15,437 nucleotides of DNA. Origin: Burkholderiales bacterium (lineage in GTDB: Bacteria; Pseudomonadota; Gammaproteobacteria; Burkholderiales; SG8-39). How positions within the stretch are numbered: the first letter of the stretch is position 1; every line of letters begins with the position of its first letter. Both the position numbers and the translations under genes were made by a program. The notes under the pieces are model-generated. The model made no database searches and was not told the origin of the DNA. It saw nothing but the letters and a program-made list of their open reading frames with translations. The stretch lies in contig JAICPQ010000023.1 of the NCBI GenBank assembly GCA_025929745.1, positions 1 to 15,437 on the forward strand. The letters run 5' to 3'. Positions 6,727-12,438 of this stretch are shown here, in pieces.

Positions 6727-6930
6727 CTAAAGCGGCTTGATGTTGGTCGCCGCCGGGCCCTTGGGCCCTTGCGTGACTTCGAACGACACCTTTTGCGCCT
6801 CCTTCAGCGACTTGTAGCCGCCCATCTGGATGGAGCTGTGGTGGGCGAAGAGATCCTTGCCGCCGTCGTCCGGCGTGATGAATCCGAAGCCCTTGGAGTC
6901 GTTGAACCACTTCACGGTACCTGTTGCCAT
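6727..6930 (-). CDS. Cold shock domain protein (CspA family)
   Basis: This 67-aa single cold-shock-domain protein binds single-stranded RNA and DNA and acts as an RNA chaperone in the cytoplasm. It starts MATGTVKWFN and carries RNP1 (KGFGFI, 13-18) and the RNP2 equivalent DLFAHHSSI (26-34), which has His where E. coli CspA has Phe. It ends at NIKPL, the usual family length. The AAGGAAG Shine-Dalgarno lies 7 nt before ATG 6930. The same frame stays open upstream, but the protein start is unmistakable. It lies 158 bp downstream of infA on the same strand, leaving room for its own promoter and a long leader of the cspA kind. A strong terminator follows. Beta-proteobacterial genomes often pair csp with an infA copy. 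Confidence 0.96.
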   Translation of the reverse strand: MATGTVKWFNDSKGFGFITPDDGGKDLFAHHSSIQMGGYKSLKEAQKVSFEVTQGPKGPAATNIKPL

Positions 6931-6968
6931 GTTCATGCTTCCTTTCTTGGTGACGAGGCGAATCCGGC

Positions 6969-6980
6969 CCCGCATGCGGG
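6969..6980. repeat. CCCGCATGCGGG palindrome in the csp leader region
   Basis: This perfect 12-bp palindrome lies 38-50 bp upstream of the csp start, inside the gap between infA and csp. It could be a dyad operator or, in the transcript, part of a structured 5' leader. I saw no cold-box sequence and no convincing -10/-35 pair in this gap. Confidence 0.35.
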
Positions 6981-7065
6981 CATGACGATCAAGGAAGGAA
7001 TTGAACTGCCACTTCGGCACCGCTTTCGCGGCCTTGAGGGACGGCGCACTTCAATACTTGAGATC

Positions 7066-7080
7066 ACTGCGGCGCGCAGT
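7066..7080. repeat. ACTGCG-GCG-CGCAGT inverted repeat 8 nt beyond the infA stop
   Basis: A perfect 6-bp stem with a 3-nt loop sits just downstream of infA on the minus strand. No T-run follows, so it is not a standard intrinsic terminator. It may stabilise the infA 3' end. Confidence 0.3.
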
Positions 7081-7088
7081 CTACCACG

Positions 7089-7361
7089 CTAACGCTTGCG
7101 CTGTGGGAATTTGCGGCGCACCGGCCCCGGTGAAAACGGTTTGTCCAAATGACGATAGTTGATCCGCCCGCGCGTGACATCGTAGGGGGACATCTCTAGG
7201 TTCACGCGGTCCCCGGCGATGATGCGGATGCGACGCTGGCGCATCTTGCCGCCGGCGTACGCCAGAACCTCGGCGCCGTTGACGAGCCGCACGCGGAACT
7301 GCGTGTTCGGCAACACCTCGTGCACGGTGCCTTCCATCTCGATCATTTCTTCTTTCGCCAT
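7089..7361 (-). CDS. infA: Translation initiation factor IF-1, with basic C-terminal extension
   Basis: This 90-aa protein is recognised by MAKEEMIEMEGTV at the N-terminus, YAGGKMRQRRIRI (35-47) and AGDRVNLEMSPYD (49-61) followed by RGRINYRH (64-71). That is the complete S1-like OB fold of IF-1, which binds the 30S A site during initiation. Usual IF-1 length is about 72 residues. Here a basic tail, FSPGPVRRKFPQRKR, extends it to residue 90; such tails occur in the second infA copy of beta-proteobacteria. The GGAGAGAGG Shine-Dalgarno precedes the ATG by 6 nt. The unknown-function paralogue B ends 68 bp upstream on the same strand, so read-through from it is possible. csp lies downstream. Confidence 0.96.
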   Translation of the reverse strand: MAKEEMIEMEGTVHEVLPNTQFRVRLVNGAEVLAYAGGKMRQRRIRIIAGDRVNLEMSPYDVTRGRINYRHLDKPFSPGPVRRKFPQRKR

Positions 7362-7429
7362 GCAATACCTCTCTCCGCGGGTGACCCGCTCGGAAATTCG
7401 GAAAAAGCTGATCGCCGGCTGCCGCCGGC

Positions 7430-8074
7430 TCAGCTGCCAACGGTCGGGGCGGCCTTCTTGCCCCAGCGCGCCCAGAATTCTTCGCCGCGCTGCTCGACCT
7501 CGAACACGATGACGGTTTGCGGATCGGCTCCGTGAATCGCGCGTGCGCGATCCTCCGGGATGCGGTCGACGAGCCGCTCGCCGTAGACGAGCAGGCCTTC
7601 GGCGCGGCCGAGCTCGAGCGCGCGTTTGCAGTGGTCCAGTCGCTCAATTCCGCCCGGCTGATCGGACCAGGGACGCGATCCGTCGACGTTGGGCGCCCAC
7701 AGGAGGTAACTGCAGCTGCCGCTCGCGCATTCGATGGAGTCGGCCCAAAGCGCGACCACCACGGCGCCGTCGGACTTGCGCACGCCGCCCCAGCTGGTGC
7801 GCGCATCCCGAATCCATACACCGCGCGCTTCGAAGGCGCGCGTGCGCGGCACCAGGTGTCGCGGCTTCGTGGTGGCGCCGGACTTGCGCGCGGCCGGAAC
7901 ACGGTCGCGTCGCTTCGCGAGCGCCTCGCTGCAGAGCGCAGCCACGCCGCTTTCGTTCAGGCGCTCGGCATTTTCACGCAGCTGTTTGATGTCCTGCACG
8001 CTGAGCTGCGCGATGCGCTCGAGAGTCCAGTCGTCCGAGCGGTCGCTGCGAAAGGCGTTGGCCACGGCTTTCAT
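7430..8074 (-). CDS. Unknown-function protein, paralogue B of a tandem pair
   Basis: I do not recognise an assigned function. The 214-aa soluble protein has an N-terminal helical part (16-52, DWTLERIAQLSVQDIKQL then LRENAERLNESGVAALCSE), a short basic linker (53-76), then a ~125-residue domain from RTRAFEARGVW to EEFWARWGKK (78-207). The same domain makes up nearly all of the neighbouring protein at 8071-8490. Shared marks are RAFE..GV, a GVR..DG.VV core, an HC.(R/L)A helix, AEG.L(I/V)Y and E(F/Y)WARWG. The B copy has extra segments: YLLWAPNVDGSRPWSDQP, and an insertion around 165-185. Its ATG overlaps the stop of paralogue A (ATGA, 8074-8071), so the two are translationally coupled and probably work together. 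It has no signal peptide, membrane helix or nuclease-like motif. Confidence 0.85.
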   Translation of the reverse strand: MKAVANAFRSDRSDDWTLERIAQLSVQDIKQLRENAERLNESGVAALCSEALAKRRDRVPAARKSGATTKPRHLVPRTRAFEARGVWIRDARTSWGGVRKSDGAVVVALWADSIECASGSCSYLLWAPNVDGSRPWSDQPGGIERLDHCKRALELGRAEGLLVYGERLVDRIPEDRARAIHGADPQTVIVFEVEQRGEEFWARWGKKAAPTVGS

Positions 8075-8490
8075 GCCGCGACTTCGGCGCCGGTCGCGGA
8101 GCAACGCCGCAGTACCGCGCGCGCGCCTTCTCCCCAACGCGCCCAATATTCCGCGCCGGCCTTCACGACGCGCAACGAAAGCATGTCCTCGCCGTGTTTC
8201 GCCGCGCTATCAGCGTAAATCAGGAATCCTTCGGCCATGCCGCGGCGTACGGCGAGCCGGCAATGCTGGAGCGCTTCCTGGTCGCGCGACGACGGGTGCC
8301 AAAGCGGCGAGCCGCAACCCCAGTCGTCGGTTCGCACCTCGGCCGCGGTGATCGCGAACACCACCATGCCGTCGTGCTCGCGCACGCCGCTGCGGCTTAG
8401 CGCAGGGTGCGTGACCATGACGCCGTAGCGTTCGAAGGCGCGGGCGCGCGCCGCCGCGCCATTGCACAGCTGAAGGATCCGAGAGGCCAT
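8071..8490 (-). CDS. Unknown-function protein, paralogue A of a tandem pair
   Basis: I do not recognise a function. This 139-aa soluble protein consists almost entirely of the domain shared with paralogue B: RARAFERYGV (15-24), SGVREHDGMVVFAI (34-47), LQHCRLAVRRGMAEGFLIYAD (74-94) and AEYWARWGEGA (113-123). The helical N-terminal region of paralogue B is missing. The start chosen is ATG 8490, preceded by GGAG 8 nt upstream; a TTG at 8514 would add eight residues but has no such signal. The stop overlaps the start of paralogue B in ATGA. The alanine/valine-rich C-terminal tail is probably disordered. A TATAAA promoter lies about 55 nt upstream, so this is the first gene of the unit that leads towards infA. 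Confidence 0.82.
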   Translation of the reverse strand: MASRILQLCNGAAARARAFERYGVMVTHPALSRSGVREHDGMVVFAITAAEVRTDDWGCGSPLWHPSSRDQEALQHCRLAVRRGMAEGFLIYADSAAKHGEDMLSLRVVKAGAEYWARWGEGARAVLRRCSATGAEVAA

Positions 8491-8544
8491 TGCTTCGCTC
8501 CGAGGGAACTGCAATCGCGAAGCAGGAACCGTGCTTCGTCAGTC

Positions 8545-8567
8545 TTTATACCCGCATTCACATGCGG
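8545..8567 (-). promoter_or_regulatory. Predicted promoter with dyad for the tandem unknown genes
   Basis: On the minus strand TATAAA (8550-8545, 5/6 to consensus) is a good -10. The inverted repeat CCGCAT-TCAC-ATGCGG (8552-8567) fills the place between it and where a -35 would lie. No good -35 is visible. The dyad looks like an activator or repressor site. The leader to ATG 8490 would be about 48 nt and contains a normal Shine-Dalgarno. Confidence 0.5.
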
Positions 8568-8574
8568 ACGCACT

Positions 8575-8982
8575 CTATTTTTGGTGCGCGGGCGTCTGCC
8601 ATATCAACTGCGCTTTCCTGCGCAAACGCACGACCGTCGTCCCGTCTTCGGCCCACTGCGCATCGTCATAGAAAGCTTCGTTTGCGGACGTTTGCCGCCA
8701 TGCCCAGCGCGCGAGCGAACCGTGCACCTCCTCGGCATGCCACGCGCTTTCGACGTGATCGCCGTCGGTGACGACCAAGAGTTCAACGCCCACCGTCTGA
8801 GGATGGCTGTGCAGACGACGGAGCGTCGCTATGTCGGCGAAGACAAGCAGCCGCGGATGCGCACGCGGTGCGTTGATGCCTTCGGGGTCATGATCCATCG
8901 ACCAGACCGCGCGGATATCGAGGAAGCCGACGAGCAGCCCGGCGACCAGCGCCGCGGTCTCACCAGAAGTAGGCGTATTCAT
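8575..8982 (-). CDS. Hypothetical protein of unknown function
   Basis: I do not recognise this 135-aa soluble protein. After a variable N-terminus it reads LLVGFLDIRAVWSMDHDPEG, RLLVFADIATLRRLH (44-58), VELLVVTDGDH, SLARWAWRQTSANEAFYDDA and VVRLRRKAQLIWQ. The alternation of beta-strand-like and helix-like segments suggests a compact alpha/beta domain. It contains three tryptophans within a short window, two of them in the ARWAWRQ helix, but no cysteine. Codon use matches the neighbours. The ATG at 8982 has no Shine-Dalgarno. CAGAAT (8993-8988) lies 5 nt before it, a possible -10 of a leaderless message. It diverges from the phospholipase D gene by 80 bp, and its stop precedes the promoter of the tandem unknown genes. 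Confidence 0.75.
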   Translation of the reverse strand: MNTPTSGETAALVAGLLVGFLDIRAVWSMDHDPEGINAPRAHPRLLVFADIATLRRLHSHPQTVGVELLVVTDGDHVESAWHAEEVHGSLARWAWRQTSANEAFYDDAQWAEDGTTVVRLRRKAQLIWQTPAHQK

Positions 8983-9049
8983 CCGCCATTCTGACGCCTT
9001 GGGGCGATTTCGCCATGAGCCATCCGGCCCGTGGCCGCGGCTGGCAGAC

Positions 9050-9055
9050 TAGCGT
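9050..9055 (+). promoter_or_regulatory. Candidate -10 box of the phospholipase D-like gene
   Basis: TAGCGT lies 7 nt before ATG 9063 and matches the TAnnnT frame of a -10 (3/6). There is no Shine-Dalgarno between. The placement mirrors that of the clearer TAGAAT boxes elsewhere in the window. It is weak evidence on its own. Confidence 0.3.
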
Positions 9056-9062
9056 CACCCGT

Positions 9063-10316
9063 ATGACCTGGATCAACGTCACGCTGCTTGTCGCGGTCGC
9101 AGTGCTCGGCCTCGCGATCTGGTCGATCAAGCGCCACAAGGACCCGCATCTGCAGCTCGAATCGCATGAGCCGATCGAGAACCTCGTGCCCTCGATATCG
9201 GGAATGTCGCTCGGCATGGCGATCCGCGGCAACAGCGCGGAGATTCACGAGAACGGCGCGTTCTTCGACGCGGTGCTCGCCGACATCGCGGCCGCGAAAC
9301 GTAGCGTCCACTTCGAGACCTTCCTCTGGAAGGAGGGGAAGCTCGGTCGGCGCATGGCGGAAGCCTTATCCGCCAAGGCGCGCGAGGGACTGCGCGTGCG
9401 TCTGGTTCTCGACGCCGTGGGCTGCAAGAAGATCGGCGAGGCGCGGCAGCAGATGCAAGCCGCGGGCTGCGAGATCGCGATCTACCACCCGAGGACGCTC
9501 AAGAACATCGGCGTCATCGCCGAGCGAGACCACCGTAAGATCGTGATCCTCGACGGCAAGATCGCGTGGGTCGGCGGCCATTGCATCGTCGACGAGTGGC
9601 TCGGCAACGCGGAGGATCGCCACCACGTGCGCGACCTCTCGGTGCGACTGCGCGGGCCTGTGGTGCACGCCGTGCAGTCGGCGTTTAGCGAGAACTGGGT
9701 CGAGGTCACCGGCAAGCTTTTCGTCGGCGAGGACTACTTTCCGCCGCTCGAGCCGGCGGGCGAGGTGCTCGCGCATATGGCGAGCATGAAGCCCGAGGGC
9801 TCGGCGCCCGCGGTCAAGATCCTGCACCACACTATGATCTGCTGCGCGCGCGAGCGCTTGTGGATACAGAACCCGTACTTCATCCCCGAGCCCGATGCGA
9901 TCGAAGCTTTCTGCCAGGCGGTCGCTCGCGGCATCGACGTGCGCGTCATGGTTCCATCGGCCGATGTCTCCGACATGCCGGCGGTGCAACACGCCGCACA
10001 CCGCAACTTCCAGCAGCTCCTCGATGGCGGTGTGCGCATCTACGAATACCAGAAGACGTTGCTGCATCAGAAGGTCATGACCGTCGATGGCGTTTGGTGT
10101 GCGATCGGCTCGAGCAACTTCGACGACCGCTCCTTCGAAACCAACGACGAGATCACGCTCGGCTTCCTGGATCGCGGGCTTGCGCGCAAGCTGGAGGAGA
10201 TCTTCGAGCGCGACCGCGTGGACTGTATCGAGCTCGATGCGAGGCAATGGAAAAAGCGCGGCCTCCTCCACCGCGCCAAGGACAACGCGCTCTACCTCTT
10301 CAACGAGGTCTTATGA
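9063..10316 (+). CDS. Phospholipase D-like protein, probable cardiolipin synthase
   Basis: This 417-aa inner-membrane-anchored protein has one N-terminal hydrophobic helix (about 3-20, NVTLLVAVAVLGLAIW) and two HKD phosphodiesterase motifs. These are His157-Arg-Lys-4x-Asp (HRKIVILDG, followed by VGG) and His335-Gln-Lys-4x-Asp (HQKVMTVDG, followed by IGSSNFDDRSF and NDE). This is the bacterial cardiolipin synthase layout, which joins two phosphatidylglycerols or uses phosphatidylethanolamine to make cardiolipin; length and one anchor fit the ClsB/ClsA group. Another PLD-type lipid transferase remains possible. An upstream in-frame ATG at 9015 would add 16 polar residues before the membrane helix. 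ATG 9063 is preferred because a TAGCGT box and the hydrophobic start fit it. The 3' end overlaps the zinc-ribbon gene convergently by 17 nt. Confidence 0.9.
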   Translation: MTWINVTLLVAVAVLGLAIWSIKRHKDPHLQLESHEPIENLVPSISGMSLGMAIRGNSAEIHENGAFFDAVLADIAAAKRSVHFETFLWKEGKLGRRMAEALSAKAREGLRVRLVLDAVGCKKIGEARQQMQAAGCEIAIYHPRTLKNIGVIAERDHRKIVILDGKIAWVGGHCIVDEWLGNAEDRHHVRDLSVRLRGPVVHAVQSAFSENWVEVTGKLFVGEDYFPPLEPAGEVLAHMASMKPEGSAPAVKILHHTMICCARERLWIQNPYFIPEPDAIEAFCQAVARGIDVRVMVPSADVSDMPAVQHAAHRNFQQLLDGGVRIYEYQKTLLHQKVMTVDGVWCAIGSSNFDDRSFETNDEITLGFLDRGLARKLEEIFERDRVDCIELDARQWKKRGLLHRAKDNALYLFNEVL

Positions 10317-10536
10317 TTTCCTCGGCGAGGCGAAAGCCGCGCCGGCCGCCGATGGTGACGACCGGCTTCATCGGCACGCGTTCCTGGCAATGAGCGCAGC
10401 GCACAAAGTTGCCGCGTTCGTCGGTTTCGAGTCGCGGGCTCGTCGGCGCATCCGCGTCCACCACGTTCTCGAGCGAGAGCGCCGTATAAAGAAACTTGCC
10501 GCAATAGGGGCAGTCGACGTCGTGGGTTGGCAGCAT
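10300..10536 (-). CDS. Small zinc-ribbon-like protein of unknown function
   Basis: This 78-aa protein has two CxxC knuckles 34 residues apart, Cys9-Pro-Tyr-Cys12-Gly and Cys47-Ala-His-Cys50, consistent with one structural zinc. A basic C-terminal tail follows (GRRGFRLAEEIIRPR). The pattern suggests a nucleic-acid or protein-binding ribbon, but I do not know a role. The start is ATG 10536; an upstream in-frame TTG at 10551 adds five residues. It diverges from ctaA with only 26 bp between start codons, and its last 17 nt overlap the end of the phospholipase D gene. Both suggest a real, closely packed gene and not a shadow ORF. No clear Shine-Dalgarno is present. Confidence 0.65.
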   Translation of the reverse strand: MLPTHDVDCPYCGKFLYTALSLENVVDADAPTSPRLETDERGNFVRCAHCQERVPMKPVVTIGGRRGFRLAEEIIRPR

Positions 10537-10562
10537 ATCCCGGCCATGCAAGCATTAGGCCA

Positions 10563-11588
10563 ATGACCGCTCGCGATCGCCGTCACGTTGCGGCATGGCT
10601 GTTTGCTTGCGCGGCGCTTGCATTTCTCGTCGTGCTGATCGGCGGCGTCACGCGTCTTACACGTTCGGGCCTTTCCATCGTCGAATGGCAGCCGCTGGTC
10701 GGCGCGCTGCCGCCGCTTACGCAGGCCGACTGGGAAGCGCTGTTCGCCAAGTACCGCGAGACGCCCGAGTTTCGTCAGGTCAACTTCAGCATGACGCTCG
10801 AAGGCTTCAAGCGCATTTTCTGGTGGGAGTACATCCATCGGCTGCTCGCGCGCCTGATCGGCGTTGTTTTTCTTCTTCCCTACCTTTACTTCCTCGTGAG
10901 GAAGAACCTGGACCGCCCGCTCGCCTGGAAGCTCGGCGGCATCTTTCTCCTCGGCGCGTTGCAAGGCACGGTCGGCTGGTACATGGTGAAGTCCGGCCTT
11001 GTCGACGATCCCAAAGTTAGTCCCGTGCGCCTCACGCTGCACCTCGGGCTCGCCCTCGCCATCTTCTCGGCGGAGCTCTGGCTTGCCATGCAGCTTCTCG
11101 CGCCGAAGCAACGGTTCGACGGCTTTGCGCTCTTTCTACCGGTAATCGTTTTCCTCATGGCGCTTTCCGGCGGAATGGTGGCGGGCCTGCGCGCGGGCTA
11201 TGCGTACAACACCTTTCCGCTCATGAACGGACACATCGTGCCGCCCGAAGTGATGCTGCTCGAGCCCTGGTGGCGGAATTTTGTCTACAACATGGCGACG
11301 GTGCAGCTTGTCCACCGCGCATTCTTTTGGGCGCTTGCCGTGCTCGTCCTCGTCGCCTGGTGGCGCAACCGTGAGAGGGCAGCCGGTAATGCGCTCCTTC
11401 TCACGTTCGCGGTGCAGGCGAGCCTTGGAATTGCCACGCTCCTCACCGGCGTCCCGGTGGGACTCGGGTCGGCGCACCAGGGCGGCGCGGTGCTCGTTCT
11501 AGCCGCCGCGCTTTGGTACGCGCACTCAACCGAAGCTGCTAGGACATCGGGTTTGCCGGCGCCGCCGGCTCGCCGGGAAGCGGAATGA
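10563..11588 (+). CDS. ctaA: Heme A synthase, COX15-like (type 2)
   Basis: This 341-aa integral inner-membrane protein has about eight hydrophobic helices. It oxidises the C8 methyl of heme O to make heme A for aa3-type oxidases. The four heme-ligand histidine regions are visible: EYIHRLLAR, LTLHLGLALAI, VQLVHRAFFWAL and GSAHQGGAVLVL. The first periplasmic segment GGVTRLTRSGLSIVEWQP, with the long loop carrying ADWEALFAKYRETPEF, is the mitochondrial/alpha-proteobacterial COX15 form. It lacks the paired-cysteine first loop of the Bacillus-like form. The start at ATG 10563 removes twelve implausible residues encoded from 10527. No oxidase subunit, surf1 or ctaB lies beside it, so it is a stand-alone locus here. 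The last 50 bp overlap the end of the pirin gene on the other strand. Confidence 0.93.
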   Translation: MTARDRRHVAAWLFACAALAFLVVLIGGVTRLTRSGLSIVEWQPLVGALPPLTQADWEALFAKYRETPEFRQVNFSMTLEGFKRIFWWEYIHRLLARLIGVVFLLPYLYFLVRKNLDRPLAWKLGGIFLLGALQGTVGWYMVKSGLVDDPKVSPVRLTLHLGLALAIFSAELWLAMQLLAPKQRFDGFALFLPVIVFLMALSGGMVAGLRAGYAYNTFPLMNGHIVPPEVMLLEPWWRNFVYNMATVQLVHRAFFWALAVLVLVAWWRNRERAAGNALLLTFAVQASLGIATLLTGVPVGLGSAHQGGAVLVLAAALWYAHSTEAARTSGLPAPPARREAE

Positions 11589-12438
11589 ACTCGCGGTTGT
11601 CGAGGTCGGGAAGCTTCATGCGACCGGCGCGCCAGTCGGCCTTCGCCTGCTCGATGCGTTCTTTGGAGGACGAGACAAAGTTCCAGTCGATGAAGCGCGG
11701 GCCGACCGGCTCGCCGCCGAGCAGCATCACCCTCGCTTGAGCGACTGCGCGAAGAAGCGCGGGCGCGCCCGGTTTGAACACGAGCATCGTGCCTTCGGCC
11801 ACGGACTCGCCGTCCACTTGCACTGCGCCGGAGGCGACGTATGCGGCGCGCTCGGGATAATCGTCGGGAACCCTCACCGACCCGCCGGGCTGCAAGTCGC
11901 AATGCAGGCAAAAGAGCGGTGAGTGCACCGGCACGGGCGCTTTGGCGCCGAGCGCGGCGCCGGCGATGAGGCGAAGGCGTGCGCCGCTTTCCTCCGATTG
12001 CGGCAGCGAGTCCGCGTCGTGATGAGAAAACCCCGGATCGGTTTCCTCCTTCTCGCGCGGCAGCGCGACCCACATCTGGATGCCGTTCATCAGCCCGCCT
12101 TCACGTCGCGCGCGCTCGAAGCGCTCGGAGTGCGTGATGCCGCGGCCCGCCGTCATCCAGTTCACTTCGCCCGGACGGATCGGCTGCTCAGAGCCCACGC
12201 TGTCACGATGCATGATCTCGCCAGCGAAGAGGTAGGTGAGCGTGGCAAGGCCGATGTGCGGATGCGGACGCACGTCGACGCTGCGCGGGATCGCCGGCGG
12301 AAAATCCACCGGTCCCATATGGTCGAAGAACACGAACGGGCCGACCATGCGCCGCTTGGCGAAGGGAAGGACTCTGCCGACTTCGAAGCCGCCGTGGTCG
12401 CGGCGCCGCTGCGCGATCGCGAGCTCGACCGCGCTCAA
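11539..12438 (-). CDS. Pirin family protein (bicupin)
   Basis: This 299-aa cytoplasmic protein has two cupin domains. The N-terminal iron site is intact: His59 and His61 (RPHPHIGLAT), His103 and Glu105 (GRGITHSERF), the same set as in human pirin. FVFFDHMGP (36-44) and HRDSVGSEQPI (77-87) are further signatures. Bacterial pirins include quercetin dioxygenases and regulators of central metabolism; which applies here is unknown. The likely start is TTG 12438, whose last two bases plus the next form the upstream LysR gene's TGA stop (TTGA), so translation is coupled. An ATG-free N-terminus and the usual pirin length support this start. The 3' end overlaps ctaA convergently by 50 bp. Confidence 0.9.
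   Translation of the reverse strand: MSAVELAIAQRRRDHGGFEVGRVLPFAKRRMVGPFVFFDHMGPVDFPPAIPRSVDVRPHPHIGLATLTYLFAGEIMHRDSVGSEQPIRPGEVNWMTAGRGITHSERFERARREGGLMNGIQMWVALPREKEETDPGFSHHDADSLPQSEESGARLRLIAGAALGAKAPVPVHSPLFCLHCDLQPGGSVRVPDDYPERAAYVASGAVQVDGESVAEGTMLVFKPGAPALLRAVAQARVMLLGGEPVGPRFIDWNFVSSSKERIEQAKADWRAGRMKLPDLDNREFIPLPGEPAAPANPMS

Noticed and set aside
7517..8351. Plus-strand frames opposite the tandem unknown genes
   Set aside because: The minus-strand frames are paralogous to each other, which a shadow would not be, and they have an ATGA junction and a Shine-Dalgarno.
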